Shown here: positions 38,368 through 47,965 of the stretch, one piece after another
Numbering within the stretch: the stretch's first letter is position 1
How the letters are laid out: each line of letters begins with the position of its first letter
DNA from: Dasypus novemcinctus
Lineage: Eukaryota > Chordata > Mammalia > Cingulata > Dasypodidae
Direction of reading: 5' to 3'
DNA length: 64,000 nt
NCBI RefSeq assembly: GCF_030445035.2
Contig: NW_026688628.1
Span: 1,302,001-1,366,000, forward strand
Program-made: the position numbers and the translations under genes
Notes under the pieces: generated by a model
What the model saw: only the letters and a program-made list of their open reading frames with translations
Told to the model about the DNA's origin: nothing
Database searches by the model: none

Positions 38368-38653
38368 ATTTCCAGGACACTAGGACTCAAACCTATAAGC
38401 AGCCCTTCCTATTAAAATCAAGCCTCCACTCCTTTAGTGAATATAAGACCAGTACCAGATTCTAACATGCAGTTAGACAAACCCAAAACACCAGGGCTTT
38501 TTCCCGGTTTTTCTCCAGCATATTAGGACTTGAACCTATAAACAACCCTTCCTATTAAAATCAAGACTCCACTCCTTCAGTGGATGTGAGACCAGTAACA
38601 GCTTTTAACATGCAGTTAGACAAACCTAAATCACCAGGGCTTTTACCCAGTTT
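38368..38653. repeat. 143 bp tandem duplication in the provirus leader
   Basis: Two consecutive copies are offset by exactly 143 bases, for example 'cctattaaaatcaag' at 38,408 and 38,551, and 'catgcagttagacaaacc' in both. They differ at scattered positions. The array sits between the 5' LTR and the interior, in what would be the leader on the minus strand. Confidence 0.9.
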
Positions 38654-39017
38654 TTCTCCTTTTCCCAGACTTAGAGAGAACAGCTTCACCCAGTTTTCTG
38701 GGGCTACTACAGTTCTCTTGGGAGGTGATCAGCCTGCCCTTCCCAGCAAATAAAGCTAGGGCTTTCCAGACTGTGCTCACCCGGGGAGTTTTACCTTCTT
38801 CCATGTTCAGAGTTCTTTTTCAGTCCCAGGATCTTTCTCTTCAGACCTCCCATTGCCCTCAATTTTTGTCAGGAAGATTCTGGTGGAGCCCAAATCTTTT
38901 CTGGATTAAATTTAATCCAGGGGCACCCAGATTTGGGGTTCACCTGAGTCCTCCCAGCTTCCTTGGGGATTTGGAAGGGGCAGCAAAATGCTACCATCTC
39001 TGGCCTTCATTTGCAAT

Positions 39018-39033
39018 CCCACCAGAGTCACCA
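39018..39033 (-). other. Primer-binding-site candidate
   Basis: A few bases inside the 5' LTR, the minus strand reads 'tggtgactctggtggg'. Position and the TGG start fit a tRNA primer site. I could not assign the primer tRNA. Confidence 0.45.
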
Positions 39034-39037
39034 AAAA

Positions 39038-39514
39038 TGTTGAAGAATTTGAGAGAGGTTCAATTATTTGCATACTGAGAGGCCAGGACTCAGGAATGAT
39101 TTTGAGAAGGAAAAAAGGTTTATTGATGGCCAGCCAGACTCTGGAGCTTTCTGTTTCAATCCCGAGCCCCGAACAAGATTTTTGAATCTGTTTTATACAG
39201 AGAGGAAATGATGAATGGTCCCTTTGTTTCAGTTCTCAAGAGGCTTGAATTAGCATATATATCTTCCACATTCTAGGTAAGCTTTTAGCATGGACTTCAT
39301 ACATATTAGATAAGCTTTTAGCATATTTTGTTTGCATTTCCCCTAAATACTTAAAGTTTATAGACCTTGCATTGTTAAACTGTTTCCTGGGACTGGAGTC
39401 ATTGCCATTGTCACCAACGGCAGGACTGTAGCCTCTTATCATTTCACACCCACAAGTCAGATGTTTAAGTTATCTCTGAAGAGACAAAGACCCTCCCACC
39501 CATAACCCACATCA
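39038..39514 (-). repeat. Provirus 5' LTR
   Basis: This 477 bp copy pairs with 32,115-32,583 in the same orientation and has the same TGTTG...CATCA ends on the plus strand. It differs from its partner by scattered substitutions and several short indels, for example a longer 'atatatatcttcc' run. In minus orientation it is the 5' LTR. Confidence 0.88.
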
Positions 39515-39769
39515 CAGTGACCTTCCTGAGGTAGCACAGCCTTCCCCTTTGCTAGCCCATCGAAATGTCCACAGCCAGTGATTGCTAAATTCTCTTAAAT
39601 ATGATCCCTCCCTTTTACCCCCATGAGATTATCTCAATTTGGGGTTTATGGCAAAAAGAACACAAAGGGAAGATTTTTCTTTCCTGAGGCTTTATCAGCA
39701 GTCTTTCTAAGCAATAGGCCTTAAAAGCAATCAGCATTATGATCAGAGTCTACCTGATGAAACTCTGTG
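39515..39769. other. Unassigned flank of the provirus
   Basis: No L1 text follows the provirus here although L1 ORF1 text precedes it at 32,105, so the two flanks do not join into one recognised sequence. No gene is seen. Confidence 0.5.
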
Positions 39770-39985
39770 CATACAAGGGCCTGGCTGAGTGGGGTTCCCC
39801 CAACCCACCTGCCAGCAGTCACAGCATCACCTGGGAATTTGTTAGAAATGCAAATTCTCAGACCCAGATCCAGACCTGCTGAATCAGAAACTCCAGGGAT
39901 GGGGCAGGCTGTTTTAGGTAACAGTTGTCCAGGAGACTCTGATTCAAGGTCAATCTTGAGACCCTGTGGCTGAGAATCCAGGCAC
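39770..39985. repeat. DNA-transposon-like fossil
   Basis: The segment 'tcacagcatcacctgggaat', 'ttgttagaaatgcaaattct', 'ctgctgaatcagaaactc' is a common mammal-wide repeat with this exact block order, which I believe is a non-autonomous hAT-type element. I am not sure of the family name. It is short and diverged. Confidence 0.55.
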
Positions 39986-39989
39986 TAAA

Positions 39990-40120
39990 CCAGCCCCTGT
40001 ATTTTACAAAAACAAAACTGAGTTGCAGAGAGGATAAGGGACTTCTCCAAATTTTCACAGTTGGCCACTGGCTGAGGCAAGAATGGAATGGAAAATTGCC
40101 TCTTCCCTGAATTCTAAGAC
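39990..40120 (-). repeat. MIR fossil
   Basis: The order 'ttttacaaaaacaaaactga', 'cagagaggataagggact', 'cacagttggcca' corresponds to the antisense MIR core. It is diverged and lacks its ends. Confidence 0.5.
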
Positions 40121-40315
40121 AGAGTAAAACCTACCCAAAGCTTCAGGCAACTGAAAACAACTCTGTGAGCTAAAAATGCAAATCAGAAACCTTGGAGTTC
40201 ACTTCTGTCAAGCCAATGAACAGTGATATCTATAGGTGAGTAAAAATGCACATACTCAAAGTTCTCCTAAACCCTTAAGGTTTGTAGGAAGTATTCTTTC
40301 CTGAAAAGCACTTTA

Positions 40316-40505
40316 GGGGAAGCAGATGTGGCTCAAGCAGTTGGGCACCACTTGGGAAGTCCTGGCTTCAGTTCCCAGTGTTTCTTAAAGAAAACTAACA
40401 AGACAGAGATTTGATGCAAAGGGTTGGTGCAGCAAGCTGACACAACAAAATGACACAATGAGACAACACAATGAGGAAACACTACAAAAGATGCTACAAG
40501 CAGGG
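40316..40505 (+). repeat. tRNA-derived SINE, old DAS-like
   Basis: The head 'gggaagcagatgtggctcaa' with 'gcagttgggcacc', a B-box-like 'ggcttcagttcccagtg', and then 'gctgacacaacaaaatgaca' give the SINE order. It lies directly upstream of a second copy in the same orientation, so the two form a head-to-tail pair. Confidence 0.75.
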
Positions 40506-40680
40506 AGCAGATGTAGCTCAAGTGGCTGAACACCTCCCACCCATATGAGAGATCCTGGGTTCTAAAAAAGAACTAGACATAGAGAGCAGGCAGTGAGTAT
40601 AAACAATGAGCAGGTGAGAAATATATAAATAAATTAAATAAATAAATGAATAAATAAATAATATAATCTTTAGAAAACAC
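40506..40680 (+). repeat. tRNA-derived SINE, second of a pair
   Basis: The copy restarts with 'agcagatgtagctcaagtgg', 'ctgaacacctccc' and a B-box-like 'gatcctgggttc', then a short body, and ends in an AAAT-type repeat tail at about 40,620-40,665. The tail marks the 3' end of the pair. Confidence 0.75.
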
Positions 40681-40689
40681 ACAAACACT

Positions 40690-41669
40690 TTAAGTCCACA
40701 TCCTTTAAAATTCCTGTATTTCAAAGCATCTGTTTAGAAATGACTAGGCTTTATCTTGAATCCTCTATATTTTTCTTTTTCCAAACTCAATGTGCAATTC
40801 TTAAAGGCAGCAACCACTCCACTTCCCCTTGCTCTAGATATGTCTAACAATAGAAAAATCATTTTTGACTAATGGTGGAAATCTGATTAAGTGAAACAAA
40901 TTATTTTAATCTAAGAATATGTTTCTGCTTGATATGGCTTTAATGGGCAAACTTAACACATTTAAGTTGAAAATGTCTCATCTACAGAAATACATTTAAT
41001 TTCCCTAGCTGTCTAACAAACATGAGAGCTTTTGAAATCTTGCCCATCTCAAACCCTGCTTATTAAAAGTAAGCACTAAAAGGTTAAAGACCTAATTTAA
41101 ACTAAATGAAAATAACTTAAGTTTGAAATTAATTTATTGCTGTCACTTTCACATGAAGGCATCTCCTACAGATGCATTGTTTTTCTTGGTAATCTGGACT
41201 GAAGAAAGAATTATTTATAAAAATGCCTATAACCCAAACTTTATATATTTTATTTTATGGTATAATCAATATGATATAATGAACCCAAAGGCATTCTGAA
41301 TAAAATATTGTTAATTGTTTTAAAAAAAATAAAAGGCACATACTGTGAAAAAAGCTGGCTTCAGATTAATAAAGACATATTTAGAAGTCACTCAGCCATG
41401 AAATTACCAGTCATTCAATGTCATGGGTCCTTTGAGAATGACCTGGTCTTCAAAACAATAAAACCAATGATTGAGGAATCAGGGTTGAAATCAACTAAAT
41501 CACCTATCCATCAACCACTAAACTGGAGAATTTAATCACAAAAGATGAGGGATTATCTCTTCCAAGGGATCACTTCATTAAAAATATAGATGGTATCGTA
41601 ACACTCGAACAATTTTTCAAATTTTATCCAAAGTAAACATTTCCAAGTGAGGTTAAAAGAGACTGCTTT
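40690..41669. other. Unassigned intergenic DNA
   Basis: The stretch is AT-rich. An ORF of 75 codons (41,308-41,535) has no motif. No repeat family is recognised. Confidence 0.55.
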
Positions 41670-41688
41670 AAAAACCACCCAAAGTTGA

Positions 41689-42850
41689 CACAACACCCGG
41701 GGATGAGCCTCCCTGGCACTGAGGGATCACTACCACATACCAGCTGAAGAAGCAACTAGAAAATGACCTTAAATTAAAGATTCAATGCGGAACAGCAGAA
41801 TATACCTGTCTACATATAATAACATGACTTCGGGAAGCAGTTTGACCTAATGTAAGGGGGAAATGGAAAGGAGAAATGAGATTATAAGGCTGTGAGTCTC
41901 TAAAAAAGAGTCTGGAGGTTGTCAGAAGGAATACCCCTATGTACAACTGAACAGAGTCTAAGAGACAGATAAGGTAGATACAACCCCAGGTATTGGTTCT
42001 TTTGAGGGATAAAGAGACCCACGGGTTCTATGGTCATGGCAGAAGGGGTTCACTGCCATGACAGATGGCCCTTCTTTGGAGCTGGTGTTTCTGCGTGATG
42101 GAATTGGACTCAGAGGGGATCTCTTTTCACAAGACTTACATGCTACTTTATTGGAATTGTAGTTGGTGCTGGGTTTAAGATATATGTAGGGGATTTGAAT
42201 CTCTGGACTGATAATATGACACCCAGGCCCAGAGCCTCAACAGACTTCAGCTCCTACACTTTGATTTATTGGACTTACTCCACTCAGCTAACATGGAGTT
42301 GAAGAAGGTCAACCACCACAACATGGAGCCTAGAGTGTCTACAACTAGAAGTGGGAGGAGTGCATCCAGTACCCATGTGGAATCTAAGCCCTCACTTGAC
42401 ATAGGTGTGCAATGGACACAACCAATCCAATGTCCACAGAGAAAATGTGGAATGGGTGTGGGAACGGTAGCCATGGGTGCTGCTGGGTTTGGGGAATGGG
42501 AGGAAGAGATGAGATGTGGAGGTGTTTTCAGGACATGGAGTTGTCCTGGATAGTGCTTCAGGGACAATTACGGGACACTGTAGATCCCCCCAGGGCCCAC
42601 TGGATGGAACGTGAGAGAGTCTGGGCTATGATGTGGACCATTGACTATTGGGTGCAGTGATGCTCAGAGATGAACTTACCAGGTGCAATGGATGTGTCAT
42701 GATGATGGGAGAGAGTGTTGCTGTGGGGGGAGTAGGGGGAGTGGGGGGTGGGAGCGGTGGGGTTGAATGGGACCTCATTTTTTTAATGTAATTAAAAAAT
42801 AAATAAATAAATAAATAAAAATAAAAAAATAAAAATAAAAATTAAAAAAT
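41689..42850 (+). mobile_element. Family B retroelement with perfect 19 bp duplications
   Basis: The insertion is bracketed by 'aaaaaccacccaaagttga' at 41,670-41,688 and 42,851-42,869. Inside, 1,162 bp of plus-strand family B ends with a G-rich run (42,725-42,768), 'aatgggacctcattt' and a tail of AAAT and AAAAT repeats. It starts mid-element, as expected for 5' truncation. It contains no protein motif. Long identical duplications and a well kept tail suggest a comparatively recent insertion. Confidence 0.92.
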
Positions 42851-42959
42851 AAAAACCACCCAAAGTTGATGATCATCACCATGATTGATGAGCACGGGGT
42901 GTACCACAGGGCCACCTGTTTTATGACCAATTCTGGGAGCTCACCAAGCCCCTCACAGA

Positions 42960-43320
42960 CTTAGTGATGGGGACTGACTCATATTCCCCAAGACACATTC
43001 AAATCCTGGTCCCTGGTGCTGTGGGTGGGAGCTATTTGGAAGAATCTCTAAGATCCTTTTAAGATGAAACCAAATTGAGACAGGAGGGCCTTCATCCTAC
43101 AGGACTGGAGACCTCACAAGGAGAGGATCTAGGCAGATGTACCCCTGTGCAGAAGTGGAGACCACAAGATTCAGATGACCATGTGATGAGCAGAGGCTGA
43201 GCCACCAGCAGGATGCCCCCCTGCAGGACTGTGTGGCTGCTAATCCCTTGATTTGATGTCTAGCCTCCAAACCCTGAGATACTGAATTCCTGCTGCCTAT
43301 GGTATGTGTTACAGTCGACC
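42960..43320 (+). repeat. MLT1-type MaLR LTR fossil
   Basis: The order 'gggactgactcatattcccc', 'cctggtccctggtgctgtg', 'tttggaagaatc', 'gatgtctagcctccaaaccc', 'tgagata' follows the MLT1 consensus from start to end, with deletions. The 3' region carries the expected 'tagcctcca' motif. Subfamily not determined. Confidence 0.6.
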
Positions 43321-43329
43321 TGCCAGACT

Positions 43330-43480
43330 CAGACAGATGAGGTTAGCATCCCCCACTGTAAAGATGGGGGAATGTAGGCTCAAAGAAGACATGACTTACA
43401 CTAGTCCTCAGAGCTAGAAAATGGAGGAGCCAGAATTCTACCCAACCCTGGTGAATGCCAAGCCCCATGCATTCCTCATG
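43330..43480 (-). repeat. MIR fossil
   Basis: 'cccactgtaaagatggggga', 'aggctcaaagaagacatga', 'cagagctagaaaatggagg' and 'agccagaattc' give the antisense MIR core in the right order and spacing. Confidence 0.65.
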
Positions 43481-44124
43481 ACCTCAGCTGCTTCTCACTT
43501 ACAGGGTGACAACAGAAAATGCTGGCCTCCAGGGCCATCCATCCTTCCTAGGGATTTTTGTCCTTGAGTTAACAAAATTCCATTATTTGCAGTTCAGATC
43601 ACTGGGGAGAAAGTGCATTGCAGTATATCTAGAGTTCAACTGTGCTAACATGTAACTTTCCTGATATTTCCTCTTAAAGAAAGTAAAATGCAAGCATTGT
43701 TTTATGTACACTAGAGATAATATCAGGCAGTAGTAGCTTCTGTGACTATTAGGAAAATAACTGCACACCCCTCCCCAAATACAAATGCAGAGAACCCATG
43801 AACAAAAATCCCAGTCACTTAAGGTGGGGGGATATTTGTAAGGTTTGAAGGTGCCCGCAGTGAATGAGTCACCAGCATCACTTAATCTGAAATAGTCTAA
43901 TGTAAAAATCCACCTGCTGGATGTGCCTAAATCCTAAAGGTGTCTGCCAGGCTCTTGACCAAGGCCCCTTAGGGAAGCTGCTTGTCTTTCATTGTCCCCA
44001 CCATAAGGCCAGATGGGGGAATCTCTGTGGTTTCTAGATGTCAGCACAATGAGGATGTAAGGCCCCAGGTATCCCTCCTCCCCCATGAAAGGAGCCCCTG
44101 GGCCTTTGGGGCCTGGGGTGACCC
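43481..44124. other. Unassigned, downstream of the CFAP90-like exon
   Basis: In minus orientation this lies just beyond the CFAP90-like stop codon and would hold its 3' UTR. I see no convincing AATAAA in the expected short distance and no other gene. Confidence 0.45.
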
Positions 44125-44304
44125 TCAGGCTTGAGAAAAGTTCCCAAAGCCGGGAGCCTTGATGCTGGGGATGTCCTTCTTCCTGTAGAAGTCAGCCCTC
44201 ATGTGATTGGCGCTGCCATGGTGGTGGTTCAGTGGCTTGATGGGCTGGTGGATATGCTTCCTATAGGTGGAAGACATCAGCACCTCAACAGGCCATTCAT
44301 GCTC
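44125..44304 (-). pseudogene. CFAP90: CFAP90 (C5orf49) C-terminal exon, diverged
   Basis: The minus strand gives 59 codons and a TGA with no gap relative to the C-terminal end of CFAP90 as I know it. Key parts are 'QPIKPLN', 'ADFYRKKDIPSIK' and 'PGFGN'. It is preceded by a splice-acceptor-like 'cccccacag'. CFAP90 is a small inner protein of doublet microtubules in motile cilia. Only about 55-60% of residues match the human protein from memory, and many changes are Arg to His or Trp, as CpG decay would give. No stop is present. It could be a fast-changing real exon, but decay looks more likely, since exon 1 at 52.3 kb is broken and inverted. Confidence 0.75.
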
Positions 44305-44994
44305 CTGTGGGGGATCATCGAGATGCTCCCATTAGCAGAGGTCTGCTGCTGTAACTGCCTGAATACCAACAAGGGGCAGAAGTTAGGAGCTTGGGTTTGT
44401 AGAAGTCAAAATAAGATGTCACTGGTTAAGCAAGCATGAGGGCATAATTCTAACAAGTTCATTTTCTAGTGTTACTTAAAAATCCATCACACTTCTGGAA
44501 TGAATTAATTCGTGCTGGATGTTCATGATTTTTTTCATTACATGTAGGAAAATTGAAGCATAACTGATTGGGATGCTTTTCATTTCAGGTGAAGAATCAT
44601 GTCTGGACAGACTGAGGCTAGCACAACTGACACAATTGTACTTATCCTCAGTCCTAGAATATCCTTTCTATAAGGTAAAAACAAAAAGTGTATGGCATTA
44701 TTTCACTGAGGGAGAACAGTTTACTTGTGCCCCTTCTGAAAACTAAGGCCCTTCTCTTTTGACCTATCTCCATAACTTTATTAAAAGGGAAAACTTTCAT
44801 TTACTTGGAGCTAGGTGGAACAGCTGGCCTTCTCTTTGATAAATTGACCCCATTTCTGTCTTGTCCTATAGGACCAGTTCCTGCTGTATGAGATTGCTAG
44901 ACGGTTTCAAGTGTTGACAGTGTATGAGTCTTAGTATTCCTTGATTCACTTCATGGGTTTTAAAGGGTTTAGCATGCACAATAGCCATTTGATT
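44305..44994. other. Unassigned, intron-like position for CFAP90
   Basis: Directly upstream (minus strand) of the CFAP90-like exon is a short tract with 'ctaat' at a branch-point-like distance. The rest has no recognisable exon; I looked for the middle CFAP90 exon and did not find it. Confidence 0.45.
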
Positions 44995-45004
44995 AAGAAG
45001 TCTG

Positions 45005-45380
45005 GGGAAAAGGACTTTGGCACAGTGGTTGGGGCGTCCGTCTACCACATGGGAGGTCCGTGGTTCAAACCCGGGGCCTCCTTGACCCGTGTGGAGCTGG
45101 CCCACACGCAGTGCTGATGCGCGCAAGGAGTGCCGTGCCACACAGGGGTGTCCCCCGTGTAGGGGAGCCCCACGCGCAAGGAGTGCACCCATAAGTAGAG
45201 CCGCCCAGTGCCAAGGAGGGAGCAGCCTGCCGAGGAATGGTGCAGCCCACACTTCCCATGCCGCTGACGACATCAGAAGCAGAGAGAGAAACAAGACGCA
45301 GCAAAAAGACACAGAAAACAGACAACCGGGGGAGGGGAGGGGAATTAAATGAATAAAAATGAATCTTTAAAAAAAAAAAA
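45005..45380 (+). mobile_element. DAS-SINE, intact, with target duplications
   Basis: The 376 bp unit begins with a tRNA-like head: an A-box region around 'tggcacagtggttgggg' and the B box 'ggttcaaaccc' at 45,062-45,072. It continues through GC-rich text with 'gatgcgcgcaaggagtgcc' and 'cccacgcgcaaggagtgc', and ends in an A-rich tail. A 10 bp duplication 'aagaagtctg' lies at 44,995-45,004 and 45,381-45,390. The family is known from armadillos and is the main evidence for the host. CpG content remains high, so insertion was recent. It is not a functional tRNA gene. Confidence 0.95.
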
Positions 45381-45390
45381 AAGAAGTCTG

Positions 45391-45639
45391 AATCTCTGAA
45401 CTCTACAAATAATAATTATTTCTGAGTGCATTTTTAAACCAAGTCAGAAATTTCACTCTTCTCTGGTAGACTTTAGGTCGTATCTGTGCTATAAAGATTC
45501 ACTCTCATAAATTTCACAGCACACCTTTTTTTGTGTGATTGGAAATAGTCTCACCAGACTTCGTCACCTTCTGCTTTGTCCTTCAGACTTGACTCAGGAT
45601 CATATTCTTGGCATAAAGTAAATATAAGGAAATTCATTA
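45391..45639. other. Unassigned spacer
   Basis: No gene or repeat recognised between the DAS-SINE and the old L1. Confidence 0.5.
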
Positions 45640-47100
45640 CTCTTTTCTTTTAAAAAAATTTAACAATGCCAAGGCTTATAAAGATAAACACTAAAATTAG
45701 TTAACCCCAACCACCTCCCTTCCCCGCAATAATAAATTTGTAACTGTGCTTTCTACGCCAAATGTACACAAATATATAAACCAATTTTCTTTTCTCTTTA
45801 TGTCCAGTATATCATACAATTTACCATTATGTCCAGTATACATAGACCTTCCTCAAGGCCAATGTGTGTGGATCAAATACGTTCTTTCTCAAAGTGGTGC
45901 AGTATTTTATGGGACTTACTCACCAGTTCCCCAGCTTATGATCTTTCAGGTTCTTTCCACCTTTGGCATCTATCCGCAGTGCTATAGTAAACACTCTTGC
46001 ATGTCATTCTACTGGGGCCCATGTTCCTTTAAGCTGCAGACTAGAATGTTAAGAGTGGGACCACTGGTGTAATGTCAATAAATAGTGACTCTGAATGGTA
46101 GATGTCACACCTCCCCAGCAGAGAGTGAAGGTGGCTGTGTCACCCCCACTGCCACTGCACAGTATTTTTGTTCTGTTAGCTTTTGCCACTCAGTTCAGTG
46201 GAAAAGGGCGACTTGTCATGTATTTAAATTGCATTTGAGTGAGCAATAATGAAGTTGAGCATTTTGTCATATGCTTATTGGCCATTTGTATTTCCTAGGA
46301 ATTGCCTTCCTGCTCCCTAATTCATCTTTCTATTGTGTTGTGTTTTTAAGTCTTGTGTGACCAAATCTACCTGTCTTTTAATGGTTCCTGATGTTCCCAT
46401 CATGCATAAGATTATTTCACAAAATATATGTTAGTGCAAGTATTTTACTAATTTTTCCCCCATTGGATCTTTAATCCACCTGGGATTTATTATATAGGTA
46501 TACCTCAGAGATTTGGCAGGTTCAGTTCCAGACCACCATAATAAAGTGAGTTACATGCATGTTTTGGTTGCCCAGTGCATGTATGCTACAGTCTTTTAAG
46601 TATGCAAAAGCATTATTTTTATTTTTAAATGTATATACCTCAATTAAAATGTGACACAGATGAAGCGAGTACACATTGTTGGAAAACTGGAACTGATAGA
46701 CTTGCTTGACACAGGATTGCCACAAACCCTCAGTTTATTTAGAAAAAAAAAAACCCCACAATATCTGCAAAATGGAATAAAGCAAAACTCAGTAAAAGTA
46801 TATATACCCATAGTCTGATGTTTGGTAGGAGTTTAACTCTTCTTTACTAGACAGATAGGCAATTTTCCAGCACTAGTTGTTTCATTGCAATCCTTTATTT
46901 ATTGAATTGAGATGTCAGTTTTATCATTTCTTCTTGGATTAAAAATTTTAACTGAGTGTACTTCAGGTCCTTAAAGCAATTCTGAGAGTTTCAGAGATGT
47001 TTCTTGAATTTGACAGTATTGTCATGATGTCTATTGTTCTTTTTTACAGTGACTACTTTCAAAACACATTTTAAAGATATTTTGAGCTATTAGACTTTAA
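45640..47100 (-). repeat. Old L1 3' region, split by a Tigger fossil
   Basis: The plus strand reads as antisense of an ancient L1: 'aatgaagttgagcattttgt', 'tatgcttattggccatttgt', 'ggatctttaatccacctggg', then, after the DNA transposon, 'gatgtttggtaggagtttaa' and 'gcaattttccagcactag'. The two L1 parts are collinear across the Tigger insertion. No frame is open. Confidence 0.7.
46495..46809. mobile_element. Tigger-type DNA transposon, internally deleted
   Basis: The left end 'taggtatacctcagagattt', then 'ggttcagttccagaccacc' and 'aataaagtgagtt', are the familiar Tigger1 terminal region. The right side has 'aaatgtgacacagatgaag', 'acttgcttgacacaggattg' and an inverted-terminal-type ending 'aaagcaaaactcag...tatatacc'. 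TA-rich target bases flank it. The transposase portion is absent, so this is a non-autonomous fossil inside an older L1. Confidence 0.8.
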
Positions 47101-47609
47101 CTATAACAAGAATATTTTTCATTGCTGTGTTAAGAAAGATATCAGTCCTAAGTCCTAGAAAAATACCATTTGTTAAAGAATTTTGTATCAAACTTTTATA
47201 CATAGGTAACTCACTACCTTCACTTTATTCTCTGGTTTTGTACCTTATTTTTCTCTCTCATGTTTGAATATATGATTTTTAGAATCCCAAACTCCTTCCT
47301 AAATATCAAATGAAATCATTTTTTACTCCATACCATTCCCTGGAGACCCCTGTGGATTTTCACTCTCATAAATCTGAGGTAATTGAATTGATTGACCTTT
47401 TAGGTGCAAGATCCTACTTTGCTTTCAAAATGTTAATACCCTATTGGTATACAATAGGTAAGTACCAGGGGATTTATTTACAGAACCTTGTGGGTTGTTA
47501 TCTCTTTGGGAGACAGGTGGAGCTTAGTAGCCACAGAATGCAAAATGGAATCTTCCCTGCCCTGCATATGGCTCTAGAGTGTAGATGGTAGAATATAGTA
47601 TATAGACTA
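47101..47609. other. Unassigned intergenic DNA
   Basis: A 93-codon frame at 47,310-47,591 has no motif and is not supported by splice or promoter signals. No repeat recognised. Confidence 0.5.
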
Positions 47610-47765
47610 TATTTGAATCCAGCTTGCCACAGATTAGCAGAATGTCTTTGCACAGAGTATTTACCCTTTTTAACTTTTTTCGGTTTGCTTCCTCATCTGT
47701 AAAATTTGACCTCAAACACCTATGGTAAGAAGGAATACATGAGGGAATAACACAGTAAGTGTTAT
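47610..47765 (+). repeat. MIR fossil
   Basis: 'cttgccacagattagcagaa', 'tgctt/cctcatctgtaaaatt' and 'gggaataacacagtaagtg' follow the sense MIR core and 3' part in the right order. Confidence 0.55.
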
Positions 47766-47789
47766 GTCTGTTTAGCCGCTCTTATAGTC

Positions 47790-47965
47790 TAGGCCTGCAC
47801 TGTCCAGTATAGAAGCCACTAGTGCAGATGGCTACTTAAATTTAAATTAAACATAAGTAAAGTTTATAATTCATTTCCCTAATCATATATCACATTTCAA
47901 GCATTCCAAAACCTCCCATAGCTGGTGGCTACCACATTAGCACAGATATAAGCACACAAATCCTC
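47790..47965. repeat. MER5-type hAT fossil
   Basis: 'cctgcactgtccagtataga', 'agccactag', 'tggctacttaaatttaaatt', 'acatttcaagca', 'gctggtggctaccacatt' is the ordered signature of MER5A, a non-autonomous hAT-Charlie element. One end is incomplete. Confidence 0.75.

Larger units (their letters stand above)
32115..39514 (-). mobile_element. LTR provirus with two LTRs, no genes recognised
   Basis: Two direct LTRs bracket about 6.45 kb. Orientation is minus: 'aaaggggggaaa' (complement of 32,584-32,595) precedes the 3' LTR, and a primer-site candidate follows the 5' LTR. LTR-LTR differences are roughly 10% by eye, so integration is old. I recognise no gag, pol or env in the interior, which is AT-rich with no frame above about 125 codons. 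The four to six bases outside each LTR do not match, so a target duplication is not visible. It could be a non-autonomous or heavily decayed endogenous retrovirus. Confidence 0.8.

Noticed and set aside
38368..38653. CRISPR-like array
   Set aside because: Only two long units without spacers, in a vertebrate provirus.
44131..44439. A 102-codon plus-strand frame
   Set aside because: It is the antisense shadow of the CFAP90-like exon.
45005..45090. A functional tRNA gene
   Set aside because: A and B boxes are present, but the sequence continues into a SINE body with an A tail and target duplications.
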